Numbered from the stretch's first letter, positions 14,424 through 23,852 are shown. The stretch: DNA of 64,000 nt from DATFVB01 sp963714035 (GCA_963714035.1 OY970224.1:2294001-2358000); one strand, 5' to 3'. A program made the numbers and translations. The notes: generated by a model not told the origin, from the letters alone.

Positions 14424-15683
14424 ATGCCCGATTCGCCCTTTCCCTCCTGGGACGCGATCGTCGTCGGCGGGGGCCCCGCGGGCTCGACTGCGGCGCATCT
14501 CCTCGCGCGCGCCGGTCGCCGGGTCCTCGTCCTCGAGAAAGACACGTTCCCGCGCTTCCGGATCGGCGAGTCTCTCCTCCCCTTCGCGACGCCGATCTTC
14601 CAGAAGCTCGGCGTGCTCGACGAGGTCAAGGCGCGTTTCCAGCACAAGCTCGGGGCGTACTTCACCGAAGAGGGAAAGGAAGCGGGTCGGAAGGTCGTCT
14701 TCGCCGACGGATTCAAGCGGGGCTACGGTCTCGCCTTCCAGGTCAAGCGCGCCGAGCTCGACCAGATCCTGATCGGCGCCGCCGCCCGCGCGGGCGCGGA
14801 GGTGCGGTTCGGCTGGCGGGTGACCGCCTTTCGCCGGGAGGGGGGGGCGATCGTCGGAATCGACGCGATCGATCCGGAGGGAGCCGGCCACGCCCTTTCC
14901 GCGAAAATCGTGGTCGACGCGACCGGCCGCGCGGCGATGGGAGCGCGAGCCGAAGGGGGGGTGCTTCCGGAGCCGGCGCTGCGCCGCGGCGCTCTCTTCA
15001 CGCATTTCGCCAACGTCCCGCTCGCCGAGGGAGAGACGCCGGGAGACATCCGCATGGTCGTCTTCGACCGGGGGTGGTGGTGGTTCATCCCGTTCCGCGA
15101 CGGCACGTGGAGCATCGGGGTGGTCAGCGACGCGATTCCGGCCGGCGCCACGCTCGAGGAGCGGTTCGAACGGCTCGTCGAATCGACCGAAACCGTCCGG
15201 AACCGGCTCCGGTACTCGACCCGGCTGATCCCGGTCTTCTCCGAGTCCGACTATTCCTACCGCGTCCGGAACCTCACGGGAGACGGCTACGTCGCGATCG
15301 GCGACGCGGCGGGATTCCTCGATCCGATCTTCTCCTCCGGCGTCTTTCTCGCGATGGCGACCGGAGAGAAGGCGGCCGAGACGATCGATCGCGTCCTCGA
15401 TCGGGGCGCGGTGGTCCGGAAAAAGGCTCTCCGCGCCTACGAGCGCTTCGCCCGAAAGGGGTTCCAGCGCTTTCGGAAGTACGTCATCGGATTCTACGAG
15501 CCGGCCTTCCGCGACATCTTCTACAGCAAGCCGCCGGTCCGGGCGCTCTATTCGTCGGTCACGAGCATCCTCGCCGGAGGCGTCTTCGCGCGCTCCGGAC
15601 TGCTGCGCTTCTGGAGCAGCCTCTTCCTCTTCTTCGCGGGAAGGGAAATCCGCAAGTCTCACAAGACGGAGGCGGAAGCGTGA
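14424..15683 (+). CDS. Flavin-dependent halogenase-like oxidoreductase
   Basis: 419 residues. The FAD dinucleotide motif is VVGGGPAGSTAAHLLARAGR (13-32), then RIGESLLP. FQHKLGAYF has a Lys where the halogenase catalytic Lys falls. GWWWFIPF fits the WxWxIP signature, and GDAAGFLDPIFSSG is the second FAD motif. These are features of the Trp-halogenase/CmlS group. The C-terminal about 80 residues (RKYVIGFYEPAFRDIF) carry an amphipathic, possibly membrane-associated extension. Geranylgeranyl-reductase-like enzymes share the same fold, so halogenation is not proven. A GTGA overlap joins it to the secreted protein downstream. Confidence 0.75.
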   Translation: MPDSPFPSWDAIVVGGGPAGSTAAHLLARAGRRVLVLEKDTFPRFRIGESLLPFATPIFQKLGVLDEVKARFQHKLGAYFTEEGKEAGRKVVFADGFKRGYGLAFQVKRAELDQILIGAAARAGAEVRFGWRVTAFRREGGAIVGIDAIDPEGAGHALSAKIVVDATGRAAMGARAEGGVLPEPALRRGALFTHFANVPLAEGETPGDIRMVVFDRGWWWFIPFRDGTWSIGVVSDAIPAGATLEERFERLVESTETVRNRLRYSTRLIPVFSESDYSYRVRNLTGDGYVAIGDAAGFLDPIFSSGVFLAMATGEKAAETIDRVLDRGAVVRKKALRAYERFARKGFQRFRKYVIGFYEPAFRDIFYSKPPVRALYSSVTSILAGGVFARSGLLRFWSSLFLFFAGREIRKSHKTEAEA

Positions 15684-16057
15684 GGGGACGCCCTGCGGCC
15701 CCCGGGCTCGCCGCGGGCGCCCTGGCTGCCGTCCTCGCGGCCGGCTCCGCCGGCTCGCTCCCGGCCGCCGACTTTCCGGCGCTCTTCACGGGCATCGTCT
15801 CCGACAGCGAGTGCGGTCTCGATCACGCCCGCATGAAGGCGGAGCACCGCCTCCCGAGCGACCTCGCCTGCACGCGCGCTTGCTGCGATAAGTACAAACA
15901 GGAGTATGTCCTGGCCGACCACGCGGGCGGCGACGTCTTTCAACTCGACGACCAGAAGACGGTCCGCCGCTACGCCAACCGCATCGTTCGCGTGCTCGGA
16001 ACCCTCGACGCCGACTCGGGAACGATCCACGTCACGAGGATCGAGCCGGTCAAATAG
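15680..16057 (+). CDS. Small secreted Cys-containing protein (DUF5818-like)
   Basis: 125 residues with a GTG start overlapping the oxidoreductase stop. A signal peptide (1-30) is followed by TGIVSDSECGLDHARMK, ACTRACCDKYKQEYVLAD and QLDDQKTVRRYANRIVRVLG. This pattern of a secreted domain with conserved Cys and an OB-like end resembles proteins abundant in Acidobacteriota. The function is unknown, probably periplasmic. Confidence 0.7.
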   Translation: MRGRPAAPGLAAGALAAVLAAGSAGSLPAADFPALFTGIVSDSECGLDHARMKAEHRLPSDLACTRACCDKYKQEYVLADHAGGDVFQLDDQKTVRRYANRIVRVLGTLDADSGTIHVTRIEPVK

Positions 16058-16134
16058 TCCCGCCGGTTCGAAAGCATTCCTCCTCTCCGGCAACGTCTTT
16101 TCCGCGGGGCGTATAGTCGGAAACGGAGGCAGAA

Positions 16135-16377
16135 ATGGACGAAACCAAGAAACCCACTCCCGTGAACGAAGGCGCCGGGGACGAGTCCGGGAGCTTCTGG
16201 GACGAGGCCCGCTCGCGAGGCCGCGCCGCGGGCGAGCGGGTGGGGCGCGAGTTCGAACGGATCTCCGAAAACGCGAGGGAATACACCGATGAGCACTCCG
16301 TCGGCGTCGCACTCGGTTCTCTCGGGGTCGGGATTGCGCTGGGCGTATTGATCGGCGTCCTCATCGCGAGGGATTGA
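16135..16377 (+). CDS. Small protein with C-terminal membrane anchor
   Basis: 80 residues. An acidic, Pro/Gly-rich N terminus is followed by an amphipathic helix (about 22-50) and one hydrophobic segment GVALGSLGVGIALGVLIGVLIA at the end. The layout is like ElaB/YqjD/DUF883 proteins that tether to the inner membrane, but sequence similarity is weak. AACGGAGGC upstream gives a fair SD. Confidence 0.55.
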   Translation: MDETKKPTPVNEGAGDESGSFWDEARSRGRAAGERVGREFERISENAREYTDEHSVGVALGSLGVGIALGVLIGVLIARD

Positions 16378-16491
16378 CACTGAGCGCAGCCGGGTGTCGA
16401 GCCGGACGAACGTCTGCGGTGATCCGATTCGTGGCATCTCCCGGACATCGCTTCGAGGAACTCACCACCGCCTGACTCTCGACCAGGAGGT

Positions 16492-16611
16492 GCGGCGAGG
16501 CGCGAGCCCGACGGGATGCGGGCGCCCGAGCCCGCGGCCGAGGCGTACCGGGGCGTACGTTGAGGCCGCGGGTCGCGGCGCACGCGCCCGTCCGGCTCGA
16601 TGCATCGCCGC
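16492..16611 (+). repeat. Family B' hairpin element, copy 3 (empty site)
   Basis: The outer arms are GCGGCGAGGCGCGAGCC and GGCTCGATGCATCGCCGC; the next stems are GACGGG/CCCGTC and GAGCCCGCGGCC against its complement; the apex is GAGGCGTACC...GCGTACGTTGAG. Unlike copies 2 and 8 it has no family A insert, so it serves as the empty-site comparison: CGTACGTTGAG runs directly into GCCGCGGG. It lies between the small membrane protein and the MFS gene. The rest of the 266-bp gap shows no gene. Confidence 0.8.
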
Positions 16612-16643
16612 GCCCGCCGGTCTGAAGCTGGTACAGTCCGCGC

Positions 16644-17792
16644 GTGAAGCGCGGGCCCCTCGCCACCCTCTTCGCGATCGTCTTCATCGACCTGATGGGT
16701 TTCGGGATCGTCATCCCGCTCCTGCCGCTCTACGGGGAGCGGTACCGGCCTTCGGCGCTCGCGATGGGATTGCTGCTGTCGGCCTTCTCCGCGACTCAGT
16801 TCGCCGCGGCTCCGGTCCTGGGCCGCCTTTCGGACCGGTTCGGACGAAAGCCCGTGCTCCTCTTTTCGCTCGCCGGTTCGGTCGCCGGCTATCTCGTCTT
16901 CGCCTTCGCGCATTCGCTCGCAATGCTCTTCGCCGCGCGGATCATCGACGGGATCTCCGGCGGCAACATCGCGACCGCGCAGGCCTACGTCGCCGACGTG
17001 ACGACGCCCGAGACGCGCGCGAAGGGAATGGGAATGATCGGCGCCGCCTTCGGGCTCGGCTTCGTCTTCGGCCCCGCGATCGCCGGCCTGACCGTCCGCT
17101 GGGGAGAGTGGGCGCCGGGCGCGGCCGCCGCGGCGATGTCGGCCCTCGCATTCGCCGCGACCGCGATCTATCTCCGGGAGCCGGAGCGGATTCGCGGCTC
17201 CGCGGGCGAACGGGGGCTCCCGGCGCTCGGCCGCGCTCTCGGGAACCCCTCGATCGCCGCGCTCCTGGCGATTTTCTTCCTCCTCACGTTCGCGTTCTCC
17301 AATTTCGAAGCGACGTTCGCGCAATTCCTCCACGACCACCTCGGGGCCTCGCCGTCGCGCGTCGCCTTTCTGTTCGTGTACGTCGGCGTCCTGATCTCGG
17401 TCGTGCAGGGCGGCCTGATCGGGCCGCTCACGCGCGCGCTCGGCGAGCGCCGCCTCGTCATCCTGGGCGGCTTCGGCGTGGCGGCCGCGCTGGCGTTCCT
17501 TCCGGCGGCCTTCTCGATCGTGCTCGTCATGGCGGCGCTCGTGCCGTTGACGCTCGGGATCGGGGCGACCAATCCCTCTCTCTCGTCGCTGGTCTCGAAG
17601 GAGGCGGGAGCCGACGACCGCGGCACGGTGCTCGGCGCCTACCAGTCCGTTTCCGCGCTCGGCCGGATTCTCGGGCCGCTCTCGGGCGAGATCGCCTACT
17701 TCCGGTTCGGCCGCTACGGTCCGCACTGGACCGGGGCGGTGATCGCGGGCGCCGCGGCGGTCGTTTCCCTCACGCTGAAGAGGAGCCGATGA
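16644..17792 (+). CDS. MFS transporter, TetA/DHA1-like
   Basis: A 382-residue, 12-helix major facilitator. The loop 2-3 motif is LGRLSDRFGRKPVLL (about 60-74). DLMGFGIVIPLLPLY in helix 1 and the IDGISGGNIATAQAYVADV region in helix 4 are typical of the drug:H+ antiporter group with TetA. The start is GTG at 16644. It overlaps the thioesterase start (ATGA), making a three-gene unit with the amidohydrolase. The substrate cannot be read from the sequence. Confidence 0.88.
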   Translation: MKRGPLATLFAIVFIDLMGFGIVIPLLPLYGERYRPSALAMGLLLSAFSATQFAAAPVLGRLSDRFGRKPVLLFSLAGSVAGYLVFAFAHSLAMLFAARIIDGISGGNIATAQAYVADVTTPETRAKGMGMIGAAFGLGFVFGPAIAGLTVRWGEWAPGAAAAAMSALAFAATAIYLREPERIRGSAGERGLPALGRALGNPSIAALLAIFFLLTFAFSNFEATFAQFLHDHLGASPSRVAFLFVYVGVLISVVQGGLIGPLTRALGERRLVILGGFGVAAALAFLPAAFSIVLVMAALVPLTLGIGATNPSLSSLVSKEAGADDRGTVLGAYQSVSALGRILGPLSGEIAYFRFGRYGPHWTGAVIAGAAAVVSLTLKRSR

Positions 17793-18202
17793 AGGTGTCG
17801 ATCGAAGTCCCGTATCGCGACATCGACGCGATGGGGCACGTCAACAACGCGATCTACTTCTCCTATTTCGAGCTCGCCCGGCAGAAGTACTGGGAAGCCC
17901 TGGTCGGACTCGCGAGCCCTCTCGACATCGGATTCGTGGTCGCCTCGGCCTCGATCGACTACCGCCTTCCCGCGCACATGAGCGACCGGCTCGAGGTCGA
18001 GATCCGGTGCCCGCGGATCGGAAACTCGTCTTTCGACTTCACGTACCGGATGACCCGCGGCGAGGAGCTCGTCGCCGAGGGCCGGAGCACCCAGGTGCTC
18101 TGGGACTGGCACGAGGGCGGAAAGCGCGTCTTCACGGACGCTCTCCGCAAGCGGATCGAGGCGTTCGAGAACGGGGCCGGGGCCGAGGGAGAGAAACCAT
18201 GA
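17789..18202 (+). CDS. Acyl-CoA thioesterase, YbgC/4-HBT type
   Basis: A 137-residue single hot-dog domain. The catalytic region YRDIDAMGHVNNAIYFSYFE (10-29) has the Asp and the HVNN segment of the 4-hydroxybenzoyl-CoA thioesterase group. It would hydrolyse a short or aromatic acyl-CoA in the cytoplasm. It overlaps the MFS gene upstream and the amidohydrolase downstream by ATGA, so expression is coupled. Confidence 0.87.
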   Translation: MKVSIEVPYRDIDAMGHVNNAIYFSYFELARQKYWEALVGLASPLDIGFVVASASIDYRLPAHMSDRLEVEIRCPRIGNSSFDFTYRMTRGEELVAEGRSTQVLWDWHEGGKRVFTDALRKRIEAFENGAGAEGEKP

Positions 18203-19371
18203 GCGGGAACGTCGACGACGCGCTGAAATCGTTCCCGGAGAGCGAGCTCGAACGGCTGATCGCCGTCCGACGCGATCTCCATCGCCATCCCGAGCTCGGG
18301 TTCGAGGAAACCCGGACCGCCGGGATCGTCCGCGATCGTCTCGCGGAGACGCGGCTCTCGCCCCGCGGCGGGGTCGGACGCACCGGCGTCGTCGCGGATT
18401 TCGGCGAGCAGGGCGCCCCGCGAATCATGATCCGCGCGGACATGGACGCCCTGCCTCTCGACGAGGGTACCGGGGCGCCCTACGTCTCCTCCTTCCCCGG
18501 CAGGATGCACGCCTGCGGGCACGACGGACACGTCGCGATCGGGCTCGCGGTCGCGGAACGCCTCGCGCGCGACCCGGCGGGAGGGGCCTTCCGGTCCCTC
18601 TTTCAGCCCGCCGAGGAGGGCGCGGGGGGCGCCGTCGCGATGGTCGAGGACGGAGCGCTCGACGGTGTGGCGGCCGCTCTCGGGGTTCATCTGTGGAACC
18701 CGCTCCCCGTCGGCAGGATCGGCCTCGCCGCCGGCCCGCTGATGGCGGCGGTCGACGAGTTCGAGATCGTCGTGCGCGGCCCGGGCGGGCATGGCGCGGC
18801 GCCGCACGAGACGTTCGACCCGATCCTCGCCTCGGCGCGCCTCGTCGAGGCTCTCCAGACGATCGTCGCGAGAGAGATCTCCCCGCTCGACCCGGCGGTC
18901 GTCACGGTCGGCGCGATCCACGGCGGGACGGCCTTCAACATCATTCCGAGGGAGGTTCGGCTGAAGGGAACCGCCCGGTCGTTCTCCCCCGAGGCGCACG
19001 CGGCGCTGCCGCGGAAGATCGCGCGAATCGCCGACGGCGTCGCGCGGGCATGCGGCGTCACGGCGGAAGTCGAGTACCGGCGGATCAACCAGGCGACCGT
19101 CAACGACCGCGCCATCACCGGCCTGGTCGCGGAGATGGCCGAGGAAATGCTCGGCCCCGGTTCCGTGGTCGAGACGCGCACGATGGGCGGCGAAGACATG
19201 TCCGTCTATCTCGCGCGGGTGCCCGGGTGCTTCTTCTTCGTCGGTTCGGGATTGCCGGGCGCCTATCGGCCTCACCATTCTCCCGTGTTCGATTTCGACG
19301 AGCGGGCGCTCGCGGTGGGTGTTCTTCTTCTTGAGGCGTGTGCCCGCAAGTTGTCCCAGAGGCTTGGATGA
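18199..19371 (+). CDS. M20D-family metal amidohydrolase
   Basis: 390 residues like hippurate or N-acyl-amino-acid hydrolases. Metal-site motifs are RADMDALPL, HACGHDGH (about 110-117), FQPAEEGAGG, and GGEDMSVYL near the C terminus. The dimerisation lid domain (GPGGHGAAPHETFDP) is present. It is cytosolic and would cleave amide-linked acyl or aroyl groups. Its coupling to a thioesterase and an exporter suggests a small detoxification or acyl-conjugate recycling unit (inference). Confidence 0.88.
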   Translation: MSGNVDDALKSFPESELERLIAVRRDLHRHPELGFEETRTAGIVRDRLAETRLSPRGGVGRTGVVADFGEQGAPRIMIRADMDALPLDEGTGAPYVSSFPGRMHACGHDGHVAIGLAVAERLARDPAGGAFRSLFQPAEEGAGGAVAMVEDGALDGVAAALGVHLWNPLPVGRIGLAAGPLMAAVDEFEIVVRGPGGHGAAPHETFDPILASARLVEALQTIVAREISPLDPAVVTVGAIHGGTAFNIIPREVRLKGTARSFSPEAHAALPRKIARIADGVARACGVTAEVEYRRINQATVNDRAITGLVAEMAEEMLGPGSVVETRTMGGEDMSVYLARVPGCFFFVGSGLPGAYRPHHSPVFDFDERALAVGVLLLEACARKLSQRLG

Positions 19372-19612
19372 CGCGGCGATGCATCGAGCCGGCCGGGCGC
19401 GTGACACGTCGGCCTCGCGCGCGCCGCTACGCGGCTGGAACGCTGCGGCCTCCCAGATCGCGGACCTCCTCGCCTTGGTTACTTCGGCGAGACTTTCCGC
19501 GATCTGGCCTTCGCGGCTCGCCTTCTCGGCTCGACCGCTTCGGCGCCCGAGAGAAGCCATTCTTGGACCGACAGGCAGCCCGCATCCCGGCGGGCTCGCG
19601 CCTCACCGCGTC
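19372..19612 (-). repeat. Family B'-armed element with family C core, copy 4
   Basis: The outer arms GCGGCGATGCATCGAGCC and GGCTCGCGCCTCACCGC are those of family B' on the minus strand, but the apical GAGGCGTACC sequence is replaced by the family C hairpin (19454-19506: AGATCGCGGACCTCCTCGCC, loop TTGGTTACTTC, GGCGAGACTTTCCGCGATCT). The element starts at the stop codon of the amidohydrolase. The gap to 19662 holds no gene. Confidence 0.7.
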
Positions 19613-19662
19613 TGAACGTCGTTCATGAACTCCCGGAAACGGGAAGTCAAAAACAGACGATC

Positions 19663-21087
19663 TTGATCGCGTCCCTCCTCGCCATCTACCTCCTCGCGAT
19701 GCTCAGCATCGGGTTGGCGTCGCGACGCCAGGCTTCGGCGGGCGAGTCGTCCTTCTACGTGGCAGACCGCTCCTACGGCCCGTTCCGCGGGTTCGTCGCG
19801 CTCGCTTCGACGACGACCGGAGGCTCCTCGACGCTCGTCTGCGCCGCTCTCGTCTGGCGGCACGGGCTCGCCGGAATCTGGATCGATCTCGCCGGAGCGA
19901 TCGGCCTCGGGGTCCTCGCGCTCGGGCTCGCCGGCCGGGTTCGCCGCACGGGCGCGATGACGCTCCCGGAAATCGCCGGACGCTTCTATGGCAGAGGCGC
20001 CCGGACGGCGGCGGGGGTCCTGGTCGGCATCGCGGAGGTCGTCTGGTTCGCCCTGCTCGTCGAGGCCTCGCAGGCGGTGCTCACCTCGATGACGGGTCTT
20101 CCCGCGACGCCGGCGCTCGTCCTCTCGGCCGCCGTCTTCATCGCCTACACGGCGCTCGGCGGACAATACGCGGTCGTGCGCACCGATTTCGCGCAGTACG
20201 GGCTCATGGTCGCGGGCATCCTCGGAATCGGGACGCTCGCGGCGGCGCACGCGATCGGGGGGCGCTTCGCGCCGCCGAAGGGGACCCTCGCATTTCCGGT
20301 CTCGGCCACGCTCGGCTGGGGAGACGCCTTCGGGTGGATTCTCCTCGTCGGGCTGCCGCACCTCGTCGGCGGCGACGTCTACGCGAAGCTCCTGTCGTGC
20401 CGCGACGCGCGATCGGCGCGGCTCGCCGCGGCCGGAGCGGCGGCGTCGAAGATCGCGTTCGGCGCCGCCGTCGCTTTCATCGCCCTCTCCGCCCGCCAGA
20501 AGGGGCTGGCGATCGCGACCGACGCCCAGGCGCTTCCGGCGGCGCTCCGCGCGTTCTCGCCCGGCGCGCTCGGCGCGTTCGTGGCGGTCGCGCTCATCGC
20601 GACGATGCAGTCCTCGGCCGATTCCGTGCTCCTCACGGGAGCTTCGGTCGCGGTCCGGGACGTGGCGCCGGCGTTCGGCCGCGCGCCGGGAATCGCCGCC
20701 GCCCGCGCGCTCGTCCCCGTTTTCGGCGCGATCGGGCTCGTCGTCGCGCTCGAGATGCGGGAAATCGTCGACACGCTGCGACTCGGGTATTCGATCTTCG
20801 CGGCCGGGATGATCCTGCCCGTCCTCTTTGGCTTCTTCCGCCGTCTCTGGGTGCCCGAACGGGACGCGATCGCCGCCATGGCCGCCGGCGGGGCCGTCGC
20901 TCTGGGAGGACGTTTCGTTCCCGCGATCGCGTTCGGCCGCGACCCGGTGATCGCCGGCACCGCCGTCAACCTCGCGGTGCTGCTCTTCGCGATCGCCCGG
21001 ACGCGCCTCGCGGGCCGCTGCCCGGGAGACTTCGGCGCCGCCCCCTCCCTCGAGACCGCCCGCGACGCCGGCGGAAACGGCTCGTGA
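19663..21087 (+). CDS. Sodium:solute symporter (SSS family)
   Basis: A 474-residue membrane protein with about 13 hydrophobic helices, of the SSS/PutP family. The ASTTTGGSSTLVCAA segment in the first helices and AYTALGGQYAVVRTDFAQYG at about 160-180 are family hallmarks. The start is TTG at 19663; no in-frame ATG or GTG is close. It imports an unknown organic solute with Na+. It ends 62 bp before the lipoprotein gene. Confidence 0.85.
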   Translation: MIASLLAIYLLAMLSIGLASRRQASAGESSFYVADRSYGPFRGFVALASTTTGGSSTLVCAALVWRHGLAGIWIDLAGAIGLGVLALGLAGRVRRTGAMTLPEIAGRFYGRGARTAAGVLVGIAEVVWFALLVEASQAVLTSMTGLPATPALVLSAAVFIAYTALGGQYAVVRTDFAQYGLMVAGILGIGTLAAAHAIGGRFAPPKGTLAFPVSATLGWGDAFGWILLVGLPHLVGGDVYAKLLSCRDARSARLAAAGAAASKIAFGAAVAFIALSARQKGLAIATDAQALPAALRAFSPGALGAFVAVALIATMQSSADSVLLTGASVAVRDVAPAFGRAPGIAAARALVPVFGAIGLVVALEMREIVDTLRLGYSIFAAGMILPVLFGFFRRLWVPERDAIAAMAAGGAVALGGRFVPAIAFGRDPVIAGTAVNLAVLLFAIARTRLAGRCPGDFGAAPSLETARDAGGNGS

Positions 21088-21149
21088 CGGTGTTCGCCGC
21101 CGCGATTTTCGGGATCGCACCGCCGCGGCGGGCTAGAATTCCTCTTCGG

Positions 21150-21971
21150 ATGAAACGCGCCGCGCTGCTGCCGATCCTTCTCTGCGCGGCGTGCTCCGGC
21201 ACCGGAATCCACGTGCCGTTCGCCAGCGTCCATGCCCACGCCGTCCATCGCTTCTTTCCGGATCTCGACCAGCGGGAGAACGCGATCCGCTACGGGCGCT
21301 GGAACGCGCTCGAATCCGCCTGGAACGCCGGAGTGACCGCGGAAACGGACCGCCGGATGGAATTCTCCCTCCGCGAGACGATGCGGAGAGAGCCCGACTT
21401 TCCGCCGGACCCGTGGCTCTGCGCGCCCCGGTTCGCCCGCGAAGCGTCCGGTCTCTTCTGGGCGCTCGTCGACGCCGATCGATTCGAACGGGACGTCACC
21501 GACGCGCTCGCCGCGACCGATGCGTCGCCCGAGACGACGTCGTCGCGCGTCGAAAAGAGCCTCGACCGCTATCGCCGGTCGCGGCTGGCCCTCTCCGCGC
21601 CTGCCGAGAAACCGGTCGACCCGCGGCTCGGACAGTTTTCGACCGCGCGCCTGCTGTTGGAAGGCGACTGGCTCTTCGCGCATGCCGCCGAGGACCTCGC
21701 GGCATCCGCGTTCCGCGACCAGCGCTGGAAAGTAAGGACGACGATCGACCGCTTCGACAAGCAGTTCGAGGCGCCGTCGTCTCCTCTCCAGGCTTCCTGG
21801 TACCGGAACTACGCGCCGACCTTCACCGCGAGCTACCCGGCGGCCGCGGAGCTCTTCGACCGCGCCACGCTCTTCCGGATCGAGATCTTCGAGGCGCTCG
21901 CGACGGGCGATCCCGCGTCGCGGCACGAGGCGGCGCTCGCCGTCGGGCGACGCTACGGGATCGCCCCGTGA
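21150..21971 (+). CDS. Predicted lipoprotein of unknown family
   Basis: 273 residues. A short signal peptide ends in LLCAACSG (Cys at about 15), a loose lipobox, so an envelope lipoprotein is likely. The body is mainly helical and charged, with FPDLDQRENAIRYGRWNALESAW near the start. I do not recognise it. The GTG of the next gene overlaps its stop, so it is probably made with that outer-membrane protein. Confidence 0.7.
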   Translation: MKRAALLPILLCAACSGTGIHVPFASVHAHAVHRFFPDLDQRENAIRYGRWNALESAWNAGVTAETDRRMEFSLRETMRREPDFPPDPWLCAPRFAREASGLFWALVDADRFERDVTDALAATDASPETTSSRVEKSLDRYRRSRLALSAPAEKPVDPRLGQFSTARLLLEGDWLFAHAAEDLAASAFRDQRWKVRTTIDRFDKQFEAPSSPLQASWYRNYAPTFTASYPAAAELFDRATLFRIEIFEALATGDPASRHEAALAVGRRYGIAP

Positions 21972-22744
21972 GACGTCCCGCGTTTCTCGCGGCCGCCGCC
22001 CTCGCGGCCGCCGCCGCTCTCCCCGCGGCCGCGCAGGACATCGCCAACCTCGAGGCGTCGAGGCCGGTCGCGATGGAAGACGCCTCGCCGCTCGAACGGG
22101 GGACCTGGTCGGCGTCGGCGGACTACGCCTACGCACGGCGCCTGGACAACGTCGACTACGCGGGTCCCGCCCTGTCCCTCGTGGCGGGAGTGGCGCGCGG
22201 ACTCGAGATCGGCGCCGACACGCGCCTCCTGACCAATCCCACGCTGAACGCGAGCCGCGGCATCGGATCCGGCGATCTCGACGTCCACGCGCTCGCCGCC
22301 CTCCGCGGGGAATCCGCCGGCGGCCCCGCTCTCGCGTTCCGCGGCGACGCCCTCCTCGCGACCGGGTTCGCTTCGCACGGGACGAACGTCTCCGCGGAGA
22401 TGATCGCGACGCAATCGTTCGAGTCCTTTCGCCTGCACGCGACGGCCGGCGATCTCTACGTCGGGAGCACGCGGCCGGAGGAGCGCCGCAACCGGGTCTA
22501 CGGGCTCGTCGGATTCGACGTGCGCCCCTTCGGCTCGTGGCGGACCGACACGCTCGCGATGGCCGATGTCGTCGTGCGGCAGAGCGTGTTGACCGGCGGA
22601 AGCGTCTCCGTCGGCATCGAAATCGGCATTCGCCAGCGGATCGGTCTCGAGACGATCTTCTACGCGGGGCTGGGGGGAGAGGTCGCGGGCGATCCGGATC
22701 GGGTGAGGTATCGGGGGCTCCTGGGCCTCACGCACACGTTCTGA
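21968..22744 (+). CDS. Predicted outer-membrane beta-barrel protein
   Basis: 258 residues from GTG 21968 with a signal peptide (LAAAAALPAAAQ at about 12-23). Alternating polar/hydrophobic strands follow (WSASADYAYARR, ALSLVAGVARGLEIGADTRL) and the chain ends with GLLGLTHTF, a terminal Phe as in barrels. It is likely a 10-12-strand porin-like or channel protein coupled to the upstream lipoprotein. Family not identified. Confidence 0.7.
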   Translation: MRRPAFLAAAALAAAAALPAAAQDIANLEASRPVAMEDASPLERGTWSASADYAYARRLDNVDYAGPALSLVAGVARGLEIGADTRLLTNPTLNASRGIGSGDLDVHALAALRGESAGGPALAFRGDALLATGFASHGTNVSAEMIATQSFESFRLHATAGDLYVGSTRPEERRNRVYGLVGFDVRPFGSWRTDTLAMADVVVRQSVLTGGSVSVGIEIGIRQRIGLETIFYAGLGGEVAGDPDRVRYRGLLGLTHTF

Positions 22745-22868
22745 GGGAGCGGGCGCGGACCATACGCGCCGCCGTACGGGGCGCGGGCGACGGGCCGGCT
22801 GCGCATGGGCGCCGGACCGCGTCGGGGCGGTGCGGCATCGCGGAGGTCAGCACGATCGCCCGCTTCGG
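22745..22868. other. Gap with GC-rich palindromes, no gene
   Basis: Between convergent genes. It has GCGCCGCCGTACGGGGCGC and several short GC palindromes that may be a decayed family B fragment or act as a bidirectional terminator. Neither is certain. Confidence 0.35.
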
Positions 22869-23852
22869 TCACCGCTCGGGAACCGGATCGGCGCCGTCCT
22901 CAGCCGCCGTCAGCAGCAGGCCGCGACGAGGCGAGCCGCGCAGGGAGTCGATCAGATCGTCGACGACCGGTGACGCCGCCGCGCCCGAAGCGCGAACGGC
23001 TCGCAGCACCACGAAAGGCAACGCCGGGCGCACCCGGATTTCGGCGAGCACGCGGCCGCGCAGTTCCGGCTCGACGGCGTGCTCCGGCAGGAGGCCGAGC
23101 GACGTTCCGCCCGCCAGGATCCCCCGCTTGACTCCCTCGATCGTCCCCATCGCCTGCAGCCGCGGAGCCGGGACCCCGGAAGCTTCGAAGTGCTGCAGCA
23201 GCGCCCGGTGGTAGTTTCCCCCCGCGTCGCACATGTAGAAGTCGCAGCGGCGCAGCGCGTCGGCGGGAGCAACACCGTGCGACAGGGGATGGTCCCGCGC
23301 GCCGACGATCAGGAGACGCGCCTTCGCCAGGACCGCGCCGCCGTCCGTCCCCGCCTCGGGCTCGAGAACGAGGCCCAGGTCGCTCTCGCCGGCGGCGACG
23401 CGCTCCCGGATCTCGACGCAACTGCCGGTGACCACCTCGACGCGCACCGCGGGCCAGCGTTCCCGGAGCGCGGCCAGCCGGGACGGAAGAACGTAGGCCC
23501 CGATCGATTCGACCGCCGAGACGACCAGCGTGGCCTGAACGCGCGTCGAAGCGTCCGCGAGCGCGCCGACGAGCTCGCTGCTCAAGGCGAACATGCGGCG
23601 TGCGTACTCGAGCAGAACCTCGCCCGAGGGTGTGAGGGCCGGCGCTCCCCGCGCCGTCCGGCGGAACAGCTCGACGCCGAGCGTGCGCTCGAGCGCGCTC
23701 AGCGTCTCGGAAACCGTCGACTGCGAGATGCCGAGCGATCGTGCCGCGCGCGTGTGCGTTCCGGCGTCGACCACCGCCGTGAAGACGCGCAGGTGCCGCA
23801 GTTCCAATTCGGTCTTCAGCGGGAAAACCTTATCACCGCGTCTCGCCGTCAT
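22869..23852 (-). CDS. LysR-family transcriptional regulator
   Basis: 327 residues. The N-terminal winged HTH (about 15-75: LELRHLRVFTAVVDAGTHTR, SQSTVSETLSALERTLGVELF) is followed by a periplasmic-binding-fold effector domain (about 105-310). It faces a divergent plus-strand unit (isochorismatase-like hydrolase plus M13 peptidase), the usual layout for a LysR target. A family A element, however, occupies 23907-24179, almost the entire region where its operator would be. Confidence 0.92.
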   Translation of the reverse strand: MTARRGDKVFPLKTELELRHLRVFTAVVDAGTHTRAARSLGISQSTVSETLSALERTLGVELFRRTARGAPALTPSGEVLLEYARRMFALSSELVGALADASTRVQATLVVSAVESIGAYVLPSRLAALRERWPAVRVEVVTGSCVEIRERVAAGESDLGLVLEPEAGTDGGAVLAKARLLIVGARDHPLSHGVAPADALRRCDFYMCDAGGNYHRALLQHFEASGVPAPRLQAMGTIEGVKRGILAGGTSLGLLPEHAVEPELRGRVLAEIRVRPALPFVVLRAVRASGAAASPVVDDLIDSLRGSPRRGLLLTAAEDGADPVPER

